DNA of 64,000 nt from Betaproteobacteria bacterium LSUCC0117 (GTDB lineage: Bacteria; Pseudomonadota; Gammaproteobacteria; Burkholderiales; Burkholderiaceae_C): positions 462,001 to 526,000 of the forward strand of contig JAUJFZ010000001.1 of the NCBI GenBank assembly GCA_030441535.1. Direction: 5' to 3'. Both the position numbers and the translations under genes were made by a program. Under the pieces are notes generated by a model, which saw nothing but the letters and a program-made list of their open reading frames with translations, searched no databases and had not been told where the DNA came from. Shown in pieces: positions 25,598 through 34,574 of this stretch. The number at the start of each line of letters is the position of its first letter. Within the stretch, counting starts at the first letter, position 1.

Positions 25598-26224
25598 CTA
25601 GAAATCTTTCCTGAATGTGAGCCCGTACTGATTAACTCTGTAGGCAGAAGCATCGATCTTCAGAGTGAGTACATCGAAACGCACCTGCGTCTCTGGCGAT
25701 AGCTTGTAGCCTAGCCCAGCACCAAAATAAGGCTCTTCCACTTTTGCAGAAAATCCACCGCTATAAGTACCGCTACCAGTGTTTACTACCGCAGTAACCG
25801 AGCCGTCGATCCACATATATCCCACGCGTAAGTTCATATTCCAAGCATCAGAATCGATTGCGGTTAAAGACAAACCAATGGGTATACCGCTCGCCTTCGC
25901 GGTGACCGAGCCAGACCAGGTCCCACTTGAAGTTAGTACACCATTAAAAAGTGACGCCGTTCCGCCAGAAGAAGTGCTGTAGCCGATCTTCCCAAAATCT
26001 ATGTAGCCGGTCTCGATAGCAATTTGATCGGTAACCTTGTATCCCACCAAAAGTCCGCCCGAGGTACTGTTGTTATCCGCTAAAAACGATCCTACGTTTG
26101 GCAGGTTGCCACGGTTCAGTCCCAATCTTGGCTCGAGGTATAGATCACCTGCGAGTGACGCGCCGATAAACGACCCAAAACATGCAAAAACGCAGGCTTG
26201 GACGACATTTAACTTTTTTGACAT
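25598..26224 (-). CDS. OmpW/opacity-type outer membrane beta-barrel protein
   Basis: 208-residue protein with a signal peptide (cleavage near GASLAG), then alternating strands typical of small eight-strand barrels: GDLYLEPRLGLNRG at the start, IAIETGYIDFGKIGY, MNLRVGYMWIDGS, YFGAGLGYKLSPE, and a C-terminal strand ending in Phe (GLTFRKDF), the outer-membrane targeting signature. Function unknown. Reverse strand, in the middle of the integrative element. Confidence 0.75.
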   Translation of the reverse strand: MSKKLNVVQACVFACFGSFIGASLAGDLYLEPRLGLNRGNLPNVGSFLADNNSTSGGLLVGYKVTDQIAIETGYIDFGKIGYSTSSGGTASLFNGVLTSSGTWSGSVTAKASGIPIGLSLTAIDSDAWNMNLRVGYMWIDGSVTAVVNTGSGTYSGGFSAKVEEPYFGAGLGYKLSPETQVRFDVLTLKIDASAYRVNQYGLTFRKDF

Positions 26225-26577
26225 TTTGAAACCTCTCTACTTGTTATTACTCTTATAAGTGAATCAAGCAATAAAGGTCGCGCCTCGGGACCTATATCTT
26301 TCCTCTTGTTGTTTTTTAGGTATCTCAGCCACGGCATATTTCCTAGGGACGGGATGGCTGATACTGCCTGAGCGCCCGACGAAGCGACAGCCTGCGCTCA
26401 GGCAGCTCGTCGCCTGCATAGCGATCAAGAATTGCACTACCAACGCGCATCTCGTCTGGCTGCAAGGCACCCACGCGACGCCGGCGAAGTGGAACAAGGC
26501 TGCTAAATTAAATCCGGTACCGCTTTTACCGCCTTTTCTACCCCCCCTTAAAGGGGGGTAGAAAAGCGGTTGCGACC
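26225..26577. other. Intergenic region with a strong hairpin
   Basis: About 350 bases between the barrel protein gene and the ATPase gene. Apart from the hairpin at 26533-26566 I see no feature; the forward and reverse frames of about 100-125 codons here lack protein-like character. Confidence 0.5.
26533..26566. repeat. 14-bp perfect inverted repeat downstream of the ATPase gene
   Basis: Arms CTTTTCTACCCCCC and GGGGGGTAGAAAAG with a six-base loop. A competing pairing is possible between CCGCTTTT at 26519-26526 and AAAAGCGG at 26562-26569. There is no following T-run in either direction, so it is not a classical terminator; a transcript-end or replication-related role is possible. Confidence 0.7.
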
Positions 26578-27546
26578 CTAGCTTAGCTGAACAAGATCTG
26601 CATCGATCTTCAAAAAACCTTGGTCTGACAAACCTCGACAAGCCTTACGAAATGCGCCGACAAAGTGCTTAGGTCTAGTGTCGAACACAGCTCTGCAGCG
26701 TTCAAGAAGATCTTCAATATGAATGCTCTCGCAGTTAATTAACGCTTCCCTCAATTGCCTAAGTACCAACTGCTGATTCTTACCCGTTGGAGAGATCGGG
26801 ACTTGCGGAGTCGACGATAGCGGCTCAATTACGCATGTCTCAACTCCATTGAACTCGATCTGCTTTAGCGAAAACAAATGTTTAGCAGAATCATGCGCCT
26901 CGCGCTGATTTTTGGATGTCCACGCAGAAAATCTACCGCTTCTCTCAACGTAAATACTTGCGTCTACTGCAGCAGCAAGGGCACTATGTCCACGCATACG
27001 GTGCGTTTCGCTGTACCCACAGTGATGGATCACGACAACAAGGCACTTGCATTCCGCAGAGATCTTCCGCAGCGCCTGCAGGACACCATTAATATCGCGA
27101 ACAGAGTTCTCATCAATACTTGGTGTTACGGCGTTAAATGTGTCGAAAATGATCGTATCTACCCCTTCGCTTTTCATTGTCTTGATGACGGTCGCAACAC
27201 TGAAGGCATCAGATAGATCTAACGAAGCCAGGGACGCTTTAAATCGATCCGAAAGCTCGCACCCCCGCAGGTATTCAATGGCTCGAACCCTCTGAGGTAT
27301 CCCCATTGGGCTTTCAGCAGCTGCGTAAAGTACTGTGCTCTTCTTTGTAGGATATCCAAACCATTGCTCGCCTTCTGTCAGCTTACAAGCCAGATCAAGT
27401 CCCAAAAACGTCTTGCCAACTCGAGACTGCCCATACATAGCAACGACACCTACATCTGGAACGATGCCTTCAATACGCCACTCATATTTCGGGAGTTTTC
27501 TGAGCTGGGATGCCGTGTAGAGAGTCAGGTTATTTACATCATTCAT
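26578..27546 (-). CDS. RepA-like hexameric AAA/RecA-fold ATPase
   Basis: 322-residue ATPase of the RecA-fold family to which RSF1010 RepA helicase belongs. Walker A is GQSRVGKT near 39-46, Walker B is VDTIIFDTF near 130, and the family His motif is VVVIHHCGYSETHRMRGHSAL near 170. The C-terminal 80 residues look like a winged-helix domain (VLRQLREALINCESIHIEDLLERC). In small integrative elements such proteins unwind DNA for replication or transfer. It lies two non-coding stretches from the integrase and is preceded by a palindrome at 27596-27612. Confidence 0.82.
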   Translation of the reverse strand: MNDVNNLTLYTASQLRKLPKYEWRIEGIVPDVGVVAMYGQSRVGKTFLGLDLACKLTEGEQWFGYPTKKSTVLYAAAESPMGIPQRVRAIEYLRGCELSDRFKASLASLDLSDAFSVATVIKTMKSEGVDTIIFDTFNAVTPSIDENSVRDINGVLQALRKISAECKCLVVVIHHCGYSETHRMRGHSALAAAVDASIYVERSGRFSAWTSKNQREAHDSAKHLFSLKQIEFNGVETCVIEPLSSTPQVPISPTGKNQQLVLRQLREALINCESIHIEDLLERCRAVFDTRPKHFVGAFRKACRGLSDQGFLKIDADLVQLS

Positions 27547-27855
27547 AAGTTACTCCTGATCACGGAGATATGACGATGCACGCATAGGCTTGCATGTCAC
27601 ATACCGTGTGACAAACAAACCATCTGTACCTTGTAGGACCCTTGGGACTTCCGTAACCTACCTAGTTCTATCTCTCATTTGACGAGAGGCCCTGCAATGC
27701 GTTGTATCCAACTCAACGCTTTTACCTACCTTTTAGGTCTGTTCAAAGTAGGTGGACCGGATACAGTCGTTTTTGTAACAGTGCTTTTAATGTAGATGTC
27801 TTGAGCTAAATAATCGACCCCAAAAACCCTAATATGTTTAAACGCTCACAACTTT
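27547..27855. other. Spacer between integrase and ATPase genes
   Basis: 309 bases with no gene; contains the palindrome listed at 27596-27612 and several short tracts (CTACCTTTTAGG). Probably holds the promoter and control sites of the reverse-strand ATPase gene. I looked for an AlpA-like excisionase and found none. Confidence 0.5.
27596..27612. promoter_or_regulatory. Palindromic operator candidate upstream of the RepA-like gene
   Basis: GTCACATACCGTGTGAC: perfect 6-bp arms around five bases, 50 bases upstream of the reverse-strand start at 27546. Likely a repressor site; the regulator is unknown. Confidence 0.5.
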
Positions 27856-28836
27856 TCATCCTATCTTTAACGCCAAATCTGAGGCACTTACGTGGTAGTA
27901 ACGCTGCAGCATCTTTAAGTCATGGTGACCAGTGACTGCCGCCAGCTCAATCACGTTGGGCAAACGCTGCGCCAGACGGCTTGTCGCCTCATGCCGTAAA
28001 TCGTGGAAATGTAGATCTGCGATCTTTGCGTTTGAACACGCCCGGCTAAAGGCTTGTTTGAACGCTTCCTTAGTAACCGGAAATACAGAACCATCAATAG
28101 ACCTCGGTAATCCTGCTAGCACCTCGCATGCTTTCAGGCTCAGTGGCACGTCCCGAGTGCAGCCATTCTTGGTCACATGTAGGTGCGCAACACGCTTGGC
28201 GACGTCGATGTCTTGCCACTGAAGGGACAACAACTCACCGCGTCGCATTGCTGTCTCGAGAGCAAGCTGCACGGCTGGCTTAACCCACGGATTGCGCACT
28301 CTACCCCCACACAGCACCTCCATAAGACGCCGCTCTTCGTCCTCCTCCAGGCGCCGAGATCTACCTTGTGGAGCCGTGGGCTTACGCACTCCCACTACAG
28401 GGTTAGAAATCCCAACTCCCCATTCCCGCCTCGCGTGATTCAGCATGGAAGACAAGGAGTTCAACTCGCGTAGCACGGTACCCGCTGCCACAGCTTTGAG
28501 ACGGTTGTCCCTGTAGGTTGCAATTACCTGCGGCGAAAGAGATGCAACTGTGAGTTCACCTAGCTGTGCAAGGACATTCCTCAGCCGATAAGCCTCTGTA
28601 TCTGCGCCCCGCATGAGGGGCACCACCTCTGCAAGGTATCGCCTAACCACTGTGTCGACCGTATAGATCTCTGCATCGTTGCGCGGCAGGTAAATACCAA
28701 GATCAATTTCTCGCTGTATAGCTCTAGCCCACCGCTCTGCATCTGCACGCAGATCAAACGTGTTGACTATCTCCGGTTGGTTATTGCGAAACACACGCGC
28801 TTGCCAGCGCCCAGAACGTCTACGAAAACTTGCCAT
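27856..28836 (-). CDS. Tyrosine-recombinase integrase of the tRNA-Val element
   Basis: 326-residue phage-type integrase. An N-terminal AP2-like or core-binding part starts SFRRRSGRWQARVF; the catalytic domain has Arg in ETAMRRGELLSLQW, HxxR in HFHDLRHEATSRL, His in VTGHHDLKML and Tyr in RYYHVS. All catalytic residues are present, so it should be active. It lies 52 bases from the right attachment repeat, with a TTGGACA double repeat between, the normal placement for an integrase targeting a tRNA 3' end. Confidence 0.9.
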   Translation of the reverse strand: MASFRRRSGRWQARVFRNNQPEIVNTFDLRADAERWARAIQREIDLGIYLPRNDAEIYTVDTVVRRYLAEVVPLMRGADTEAYRLRNVLAQLGELTVASLSPQVIATYRDNRLKAVAAGTVLRELNSLSSMLNHARREWGVGISNPVVGVRKPTAPQGRSRRLEEDEERRLMEVLCGGRVRNPWVKPAVQLALETAMRRGELLSLQWQDIDVAKRVAHLHVTKNGCTRDVPLSLKACEVLAGLPRSIDGSVFPVTKEAFKQAFSRACSNAKIADLHFHDLRHEATSRLAQRLPNVIELAAVTGHHDLKMLQRYYHVSASDLALKIG

Positions 28837-28849
28837 TTGCAGCTCCTAG

Positions 28850-28867
28850 TTGGACAGGAGTTGGACA
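28850..28867. repeat. Phased TTGGACA direct repeat, right
   Basis: TTGGACAGGAGTTGGACA, two TTGGACA units 11 bases apart, directly upstream of the integrase gene and matching 21265-21282 at the other end of the element. Confidence 0.6.
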
Positions 28868-28888
28868 AGAATCAAAGCGCAGAAATGC

Positions 28889-28991
28889 GGGCGTAAAAAA
28901 AGCACCTAAGACTGCTCCTAAGTGCTTGATTTATTTAACTAATTACTGGTGGGTGGTACAGGGTTCGAACCTGTGACCCCTGCCGTGTGAA
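28889..28991. repeat. Right attachment repeat (tRNA-Val 3' end plus hairpin)
   Basis: Near-identical to 21065-21166. Read on the reverse strand: TTCACAC anticodon loop, GGCAG, T-arm, acceptor 3' strand, CCA, then a terminator-like hairpin. Upstream of the anticodon loop the sequence differs from the left copy, marking the recombination point. Confidence 0.85.
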
Positions 28992-29128
28992 CACTGGCAG
29001 CAGTTAGCTTTTCTCCATACAAATCAATGTGTTAGGCGATTAAGAATCGCATTTGTAGTTTAGCTGTAGCATAGTCAGTAATTACAAGGAACTAACGCAA
29101 ACACGACCTTTAGAACTATTAGGACATC

Positions 29129-29151
29129 AAGCGTCAAAAGTTTTGACGCTT
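29129..29151. repeat. Palindrome with 11-bp arms, repeat family GTTTTGACGCTTGTGC
   Basis: AAGCGTCAAAA and TTTTGACGCTT around one G. Its right half plus the next bases (GTTTTGACGCTTGTGC) recur at 29279-29294 and 62987-63002; the first two copies also share the following CTGAGAGTTGA and CCGCAA. Confidence 0.7.
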
Positions 29152-29252
29152 GTGCTTTTTCTGAGAGTTGAAAACGCCGCAACTAGTCAAAAACGACGGC
29201 TTTTCGGTTCACTAAAAGTGTATGGATTTACAAATCAAAACCGTGCAACCCT

Positions 29253-29294
29253 CGGTTTCGACCGAGTGATAACTGGAAGTTTTGACGCTTGTGC
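29253..29294. repeat. 42-bp direct repeat, left copy
   Basis: Matches 62961-63002 at 41 of 42 bases, same orientation. It begins with the hairpin CGGT-TTCG-ACCG (extended here to CTCGGT / ACCGAG) and ends with GTTTTGACGCTTGTGC. The two copies are 33.7 kb apart and bracket the sulfonate genes and the second mobile region. Confidence 0.75.
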
Positions 29295-29365
29295 CTTTTC
29301 TGAGAGTTGATCAAGCCGCAAGCAGCAATAAATCTTGAGCAGGTCGCTAACTTTCTACAGTTTCG

Positions 29366-29560
29366 TTAGGCGGCGCTCGCCGGATCAAAATGAGGAATCT
29401 GGATAATGCCGAGTCGGTTACCAAACGGATCCGTGACTGCAGCCACCTGTATGCCATCACCTACATCAACGATGGGATCGAGCAAATTTGCACCTAGGAC
29501 AACTAATCGTTGAAACACCGCTTCACCATAAGCAACGAGGCCGTGAATAACCTTTTCACC
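29366..29560 (-). pseudogene. C-terminal scrap of a VOC/glyoxalase-family gene
   Basis: The reverse strand reads GEKVIHGLVAYGEAVFQRLV, then VAAVTDPFGNRLGIIQIPHF and a stop at 29366. This is a typical C-terminal half of a glyoxalase-like protein. The 5' part is missing; an in-frame stop lies just upstream, so it is a remnant. Confidence 0.65.
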
Positions 29561-29794
29561 GAGTTAATTCGAGGAATGTTTGTGGATGGGAACTGGCTTG
29601 GTCGTTGGATTGGCGAAGTGCGCAAGGGCTGGCGTCTTTCCTAATCACATAACTTCACTCGAATCTCGCAGCAGCGAGATGGTCAAATCTGATGAGGCCT
29701 TCTTTCTTCGCATTTCCTTCACCTAAATGCCTTGTCCAGATTCTGATTAAATATGTACCGAATGTTTAAGGCAAGGTCACTGAAAGACATTGAA

Positions 29795-29811
29795 ATTCCG
29801 TTTTTCGGAAT
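29795..29811. promoter_or_regulatory. Palindromic operator candidate upstream of xsc
   Basis: ATTCCGTTTTTCGGAAT, perfect 6-bp arms, about 25 bases upstream of the xsc -35 box. Suits a dimeric activator; the IclR regulator at 35536-36381 is a candidate. Confidence 0.5.
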
Positions 29812-29835
29812 AATTCGGCTCAAATAAAATATTTC

Positions 29836-29865
29836 TTGCACATTTGGTACGGTCATGCTTAGAAT
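29836..29865 (+). promoter_or_regulatory. Sigma70-type promoter of xsc
   Basis: TTGCAC (29836-29841) and TAGAAT (29860-29865) with an 18-base spacer, 49 bases before the xsc ATG. A GGAAC-TTTTT-GTACC element follows at 29885-29899 and a GGAGA ribosome site at 29906. Confidence 0.6.
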
Positions 29866-29914
29866 ACGGCACCAATAATTTTTTGGAACTTTTTGTACCA
29901 CTTTTGGAGAAATT

Positions 29915-31723
29915 ATGAGTAACACATCACCGCAAGTACCCTCTGGTCCCCAGCGCATGACCCCGTCTGAGGCTTTCGTCGAAACCATGGTCGCGCGTGG
30001 CGTGAAGACCATGTTCGGCATCATGGGCTCCGCCTTTATGGACGCCATGGATATTTTTGCCCCTGCTGGCATCACCTTGATTCCCGTCGTGCATGAGCAA
30101 GGCGCAGGTCACATGGCCGATGGTTATGCCCGCGTCAGCGGTCGCCACGGTGTGGTTATTGGCCAAAACGGCCCTGGTATCAGTAACTGTGTGACGTCAA
30201 TCGCGGCGGCATTCTGGGCGCATAGCCCGGTCGTGATCATCACGCCCGAGACCGGCACGATGGGTATGGGTTTAGGGGGCTTCCAAGAGGCGAACCAGTT
30301 GCCCATGTTCCAAGAGTTCACCAAGTACCAGGGTCACGTGAACAACCCTAAGCGCATGGCTGAGTACACCGGTCGTGTGTTTGACCGCGCTATTTCTGAA
30401 ATGGGCCCTACCCAGTTGAACATTCCCCGGGACTACTTCTACGGTGAAATCACCTGCGAAATTCCCGCCGAACAAAAGATCGAGCGTGGCGCTGGTGGCG
30501 AGAACAGCTTGAACGAAGCTGCCGAATTGTTGGCGACTGCCAAGTTCCCAGTGATTCTGTCAGGCGGCGGCGTGGTGATGGGCGATGCAGTCGCAGAATG
30601 CCAAGCTTTGGCCGAGCGCCTGGGTGCACCCGTGGTGACCGGCTATCTGCGTAACGACGCATTCCCAGCCAGCCACCCCCTGTGGGCGGGTCCTTTAGGT
30701 TACCAAGGCTCGAAGGCTGCCATGAAGTTGATCGCACAAGCTGACGTGGTCGTGGCATTGGGTTCACGCATGGGCCCATTCGGTACATTGCCACAGCACG
30801 GTTTGGATTACTGGCCAAAAGAAGCCAAGATCATTCAGGTCGAAGCCGATCACACCAACTTGGGCTTGGTGAAGAAAATTTCTGTGGGTATTTGCGGCGA
30901 CGCGAAAGCCGCTGCAAAAGCCATTGCCGCCCGCTTGGATGGCAAGACCTTGGCCTGCGATGCAACCAAGGAAGCCCGTGCAAAAACCATCGCCGCTGAA
31001 AAAGCAGCGTGGGAAAAGGAACTCGACGAGTGGACCCATGAGCGCGACGCTTACAGTCTAGACATGATCGACGAGGCGAAAGGCGAGAAGCCTTTCAGCG
31101 GTGGTGAGTACTTGCATCCCCGCCAGGTGTTGCGTGAGCTGGAAAAAGCAATGCCCAAGCGCGTGATGGTGTCAACCGATATCGGTAATATAAACTCCGT
31201 TGCCAACAGCTACCTGCGCTTTGAAGAGCCACGCAGCTTCTTTGCACCCATGAGCTTCGGTAACTGCGGTTACGCATTGCCAACCATCATTGGCGCCAAG
31301 TGTGCCGCACCTGATCGCCCCGCGATTGCTTACGCTGGTGACGGTGCTTGGGCTATGAGTATGGTTGAGATCATGACTGCGGTTCGCCACAACATTCCTG
31401 TGACGGCTGTGGTGTTCCACAACCGCCAGTGGGGTGCTGAGAAAAAGAACCAGGTTGACTTCTACAACCGCCGTTTTGTCGCCGGTGAGCTCGAGAGCGA
31501 AAGCTTCGCAGGCATGGCGAAAGCCATGGGTGCGGAAGGCATCGTTGTCGATAATCTGGAAGACGTCGGCGCCGCGTTGAAGAAGGCAGTCGATATGCAG
31601 ATGAACGAAGGCAAAACTTGCGTAATCGAAATCATGTGTACCCGCGAATTGGGTGACCCGTTCCGCCGCGATGCGCTGGCGAAACCCATCCGATTGTTGG
31701 ACAAATACAAAGACTTCGTTTAA
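29915..31723 (+). CDS. xsc: Sulfoacetaldehyde acetyltransferase
   Basis: Thiamine-diphosphate enzyme of 602 residues that converts sulfoacetaldehyde and phosphate to acetyl phosphate and sulfite, the central C-S bond cleavage of taurine and isethionate dissimilation. The N-terminus (MTPSEAFVETMVARGVKTMFGIMGSAFMD, in parts) and the catalytic-Glu segment VVHEQGAGHMADGYARV are characteristic of Xsc; the ThDP motif GDGAWAMS with a later VVFHNRQWG lies near 470-505. Length fits the family. It is followed by a terminator and pta. Confidence 0.93.
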   Translation: MSNTSPQVPSGPQRMTPSEAFVETMVARGVKTMFGIMGSAFMDAMDIFAPAGITLIPVVHEQGAGHMADGYARVSGRHGVVIGQNGPGISNCVTSIAAAFWAHSPVVIITPETGTMGMGLGGFQEANQLPMFQEFTKYQGHVNNPKRMAEYTGRVFDRAISEMGPTQLNIPRDYFYGEITCEIPAEQKIERGAGGENSLNEAAELLATAKFPVILSGGGVVMGDAVAECQALAERLGAPVVTGYLRNDAFPASHPLWAGPLGYQGSKAAMKLIAQADVVVALGSRMGPFGTLPQHGLDYWPKEAKIIQVEADHTNLGLVKKISVGICGDAKAAAKAIAARLDGKTLACDATKEARAKTIAAEKAAWEKELDEWTHERDAYSLDMIDEAKGEKPFSGGEYLHPRQVLRELEKAMPKRVMVSTDIGNINSVANSYLRFEEPRSFFAPMSFGNCGYALPTIIGAKCAAPDRPAIAYAGDGAWAMSMVEIMTAVRHNIPVTAVVFHNRQWGAEKKNQVDFYNRRFVAGELESESFAGMAKAMGAEGIVVDNLEDVGAALKKAVDMQMNEGKTCVIEIMCTRELGDPFRRDALAKPIRLLDKYKDFV

Positions 31724-31735
31724 AGCAAACCCACT

Positions 31736-31785
31736 GGGCTAACCTGTCATGCGCCGTTGTGCGTTGGGCAGGTTGGCCCTTTTTT
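31736..31785 (+). terminator. Rho-independent terminator after xsc
   Basis: GGGCTAACCTG pairs with CAGGTTGGCCC, followed by TTTTTT. It lies between xsc and pta, so pta may depend on readthrough or its own promoter. Confidence 0.8.
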
Positions 31786-31805
31786 ATTGTTAAGACTGCA
31801 ACACC

Positions 31806-32789
31806 ATGATCACCGAATTAGCCGCGCGCGCGAAACTGTCTCCCAAACGGATCGTCTTACCTGAGCTGGCAGACGCCCGTGTTCGTGAGGCGGGCTTGAA
31901 GGCACATGCAGATGGTGTCGCGCAAGTCATTTTTGTCGGTCAGGCAGCTGACGCAACCAGCGCGGATGGGGCTGTCTGGCCTGCCGATTTGGTCATCCGC
32001 TACCCCAAAACCGATGAGCATCGCTACAGATTAGCGAAAGCATTGCAAGTCTGTCGTGCCAAGGAGAATCTCAGCATTGAGGACGCTTTGAAGCGCATTG
32101 AAAATCCCTTGACCTTCGCCGCCATGCTGGTAAGCGAAGGCGATGCCGACGGCATGGTGTGCGGCGCAATAACGACCACCGCAGACGTGGTTCGGGCATG
32201 CATTCATTTGATTGGCGTGGCGACCGGTACACCGTTGGTATCGAGCTTTTTCTTGATGTACAAAGCGGGCGATGCCACACAACCCGCGCAACAATTTGTA
32301 TTCACGGATTGCGGTTTGGTCATTGATCCAAGTGCACAAGAGTTGGCACATATTGCCAGCGCAGCGGCAAACAGTGCCCGGCAACTCATGGCAGTTGAGC
32401 CGAGGTTGGCGATGTTGTCTTTCTCAACCGCTGGCAGCGCACGACACGAGCGAGTGACCAAGGTACAAGAAGCCACCGCACTCTTGCGCGATTTAAGGCC
32501 CGACCTGATGATCGACGGCGAGTTACAACTCGATGCTGCTTTGGTACCCGCAATTGCGGCGCGTAAGATCCCCGATTCCCAAGTCAATGGCAACGCCAAC
32601 GTATTGGTGTTCCCCAATTTGGATGCAGGCAATATTGGCTACAAATTGGCTGAGCGTTTGGGGGGATTTACCGCCTTGGGCCCGCTGTTACAGGGGTTAA
32701 AGAAACCTGCCAACGATCTGTCACGGGGCTGTTCAGTTGAGGACGTCTACGGGGTAATCTGCACGACGGTAGTACAAGCACAGCCCTAA
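31806..32789 (+). CDS. pta: Phosphate acetyltransferase (short form)
   Basis: Phosphotransacetylase of 327 residues, the short PTA/PTB form without N-terminal regulatory domains. Visible family parts are [16 protein letters not shown] at the start, [25 protein letters not shown] near 100, [15 protein letters not shown] near 215 and [23 protein letters not shown] near 275. It turns acetyl phosphate from Xsc into acetyl-CoA. The stop abuts the stop of the convergent CobT-like gene. Confidence 0.92.
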   Translation: MITELAARAKLSPKRIVLPELADARVREAGLKAHADGVAQVIFVGQAADATSADGAVWPADLVIRYPKTDEHRYRLAKALQVCRAKENLSIEDALKRIENPLTFAAMLVSEGDADGMVCGAITTTADVVRACIHLIGVATGTPLVSSFFLMYKAGDATQPAQQFVFTDCGLVIDPSAQELAHIASAAANSARQLMAVEPRLAMLSFSTAGSARHERVTKVQEATALLRDLRPDLMIDGELQLDAALVPAIAARKIPDSQVNGNANVLVFPNLDAGNIGYKLAERLGGFTALGPLLQGLKKPANDLSRGCSVEDVYGVICTTVVQAQP

Positions 32790-34574
32790 TCAGCGGCGTT
32801 TACGCAAGGCGCGTTGCGCCTCAAAGCCCACCTTCAAGATGTTGGCGATACTCTGCGTTTGAACGATGTGTGTATCTGTCCAGCCAAGACAATGGCGGTA
32901 GTAAACACTGAGATCCAAGCCAACACCCAGCCCCATCACAGCCACTGAACGTGAACGTTCAATTTGCCGTAACACGGTGCGTAAATGGTGGTCGAGATAG
33001 TACTCGGCGTTGGTGCGTTGTGTTGCGGTTTCCATTGGCGAGCCATCCGAAACAACCATCACCAAACGCTGGGTAACAGGCAAAGCCATCAATCGGCCCG
33101 CAGCCCATTGGACGGCTTCCCCATCGAGACCCTCGCGGTAAAGATCAGGCTTGAGCAAGGCCGCGATCGACAGGCCTGCGGCGCGGCGGGTTTGGCTGGC
33201 TGACTTCAAAACCATGTGCAAGCGCTCAGCCAAGCGCCCAGGCTGATCAGGTCGTCCCGCGCGCTCCCACGCTTTCTGCGCTTTGCCGCCATTCCAGGAT
33301 GCAGTGGTGTAACCCAAGACCTCGGTTTGAACGCCCGCACGCTCGAATACGCGGGTCAGTACCTCCACCACCGGCAACACGCGCGGTAACTGGTTGCGCA
33401 TGGAGCCCGAGCAGTCCAACAGAATCGATACAGCCGCGCTCATTTCGGGTAGGTAGCGCTCTTGCTTGAACACATTGCGCTCTTGCGGTGACGTCACCAA
33501 TAGAGACAGGCGCTCCGCACTGAGGTAGCCCGACTCCGTTTCCAGTTCCCAGCCATTGCGAACGGGCACAGCCCATTGTCGGCGCACCCGCTCCGCGAGC
33601 GCACCAATGTTCACCGGCGAATCCAGCAACCAGTCATCAATTTGACGCCGGTACCCGGGCAACAATGCCGCACGCACCAACTCTTCACCCGTTCGCTCAA
33701 TATCGAAGCGGTCGGTGAAGATGCGGTAGCCCGTACGTTGCGCTTTGATGTTCTTTCCATCGCCCGAGTCGATTTGCAAGAGATCTGTAAAAGGCTTTTC
33801 AATAGGACGCAGCAAGGCAGCCAACAAGGCCGCTGCCCGTTTGCTGAAACGGCGTGCATTGGGTGGTAGGGTCTGCGCTTCGGCTTCCAACCATTGGGCA
33901 ACCCCTAAGGCGACCAGCCACGCAGCTTCGGTATAGGAAGCCGCGTCGTGACGCTGGCGACGCATGACCTGGAAGTGCCCACCCCATTGCGGACCAACCA
34001 AGGAGGCCCGCATGGTTTCCATCACATCAGTATCTTCATCGGCTATTGCTTGCCCGTTGATAAGGCTGCGCGCGCTGCCAATGACCGTAAAAAGTAATAA
34101 GCCCGTTTGGGTTTCTGTAATGAGTGACGCTTTGAATTGCATCACCCATTGTTCGTAGGCTTCGAAGAGATTTTTTTTAACACCGGGCCAACGGAAAGCG
34201 ACGGTGTATTCATCGCGGAATTGACACAGCACCCCAAAGACCAAATGCGCCATCGCCAGGGTAGCATCAGTGTTGGGGGGCGGGTGATCACGCAGCGTCC
34301 CGCCCAGCAGATGGGCGGCTGCAGCATCAGCGCTGGCGCGGGCTTGGGGTCCATCGGTGCGTGACTCATGGTGCGTGGCACCGGTCTGAATGCCCGCTTC
34401 ACCGATGAACAGTCGGTGGGCGGAAGGATAAATACCAGCCTCTCCAGTGAGCGCACGCGCGACGCTGGCAGAGAGTTCATCGGCATCGCGCAAGGCGATG
34501 CCAGTGGGTTGGGCTTGAGCGCTCACGTGCTTAGTGGACACGAACACATCAAGCGCGCGACGCGGCACCCGCAT
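32790..34574 (-). CDS. CobT-like von Willebrand A-domain protein
   Basis: 594-residue protein clearly related to cobaltochelatase subunit CobT. The C-terminal VWA domain has a MIDAS motif DCSGS, followed by VFERAGVQTEVLGYTTASWNGG, the CobT-typical DGEAVQWAAGRL and VVSDGSPMET. The long acidic linker of classical CobT is absent. CobT works with the AAA+ ring CobS and the chelatase CobN in aerobic cobalt insertion; no cobN or other cobalamin gene is in this window. The start overlaps the CobS-like gene by 26 bases. The role in a sulfonate region is unknown; metal insertion or enzyme activation, as for CbbQO and NorQD pairs, is an inference. Confidence 0.8.
   Translation of the reverse strand: MRVPRRALDVFVSTKHVSAQAQPTGIALRDADELSASVARALTGEAGIYPSAHRLFIGEAGIQTGATHHESRTDGPQARASADAAAAHLLGGTLRDHPPPNTDATLAMAHLVFGVLCQFRDEYTVAFRWPGVKKNLFEAYEQWVMQFKASLITETQTGLLLFTVIGSARSLINGQAIADEDTDVMETMRASLVGPQWGGHFQVMRRQRHDAASYTEAAWLVALGVAQWLEAEAQTLPPNARRFSKRAAALLAALLRPIEKPFTDLLQIDSGDGKNIKAQRTGYRIFTDRFDIERTGEELVRAALLPGYRRQIDDWLLDSPVNIGALAERVRRQWAVPVRNGWELETESGYLSAERLSLLVTSPQERNVFKQERYLPEMSAAVSILLDCSGSMRNQLPRVLPVVEVLTRVFERAGVQTEVLGYTTASWNGGKAQKAWERAGRPDQPGRLAERLHMVLKSASQTRRAAGLSIAALLKPDLYREGLDGEAVQWAAGRLMALPVTQRLVMVVSDGSPMETATQRTNAEYYLDHHLRTVLRQIERSRSVAVMGLGVGLDLSVYYRHCLGWTDTHIVQTQSIANILKVGFEAQRALRKRR

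Larger units (their letters stand above)
28992..29794. other. Junction region with repeats and gene scraps
   Basis: About 800 bases between the tRNA element and the taurine region. Contains the palindrome at 29129-29151, the left 42-bp repeat (29253-29294), a VOC-protein scrap (29366-29560), and a forward scrap near 29548-29644 reading FVDGNWLGRWIGEVRKGWRLS before a TAA, origin unknown. No intact gene. Confidence 0.6.

Noticed and set aside
26259..26641. Frames of 100 (+) and 125 (-) codons between the barrel protein and the ATPase gene
   Set aside because: The reverse frame runs through the 14-bp hairpin and into the ATPase gene; no motifs.
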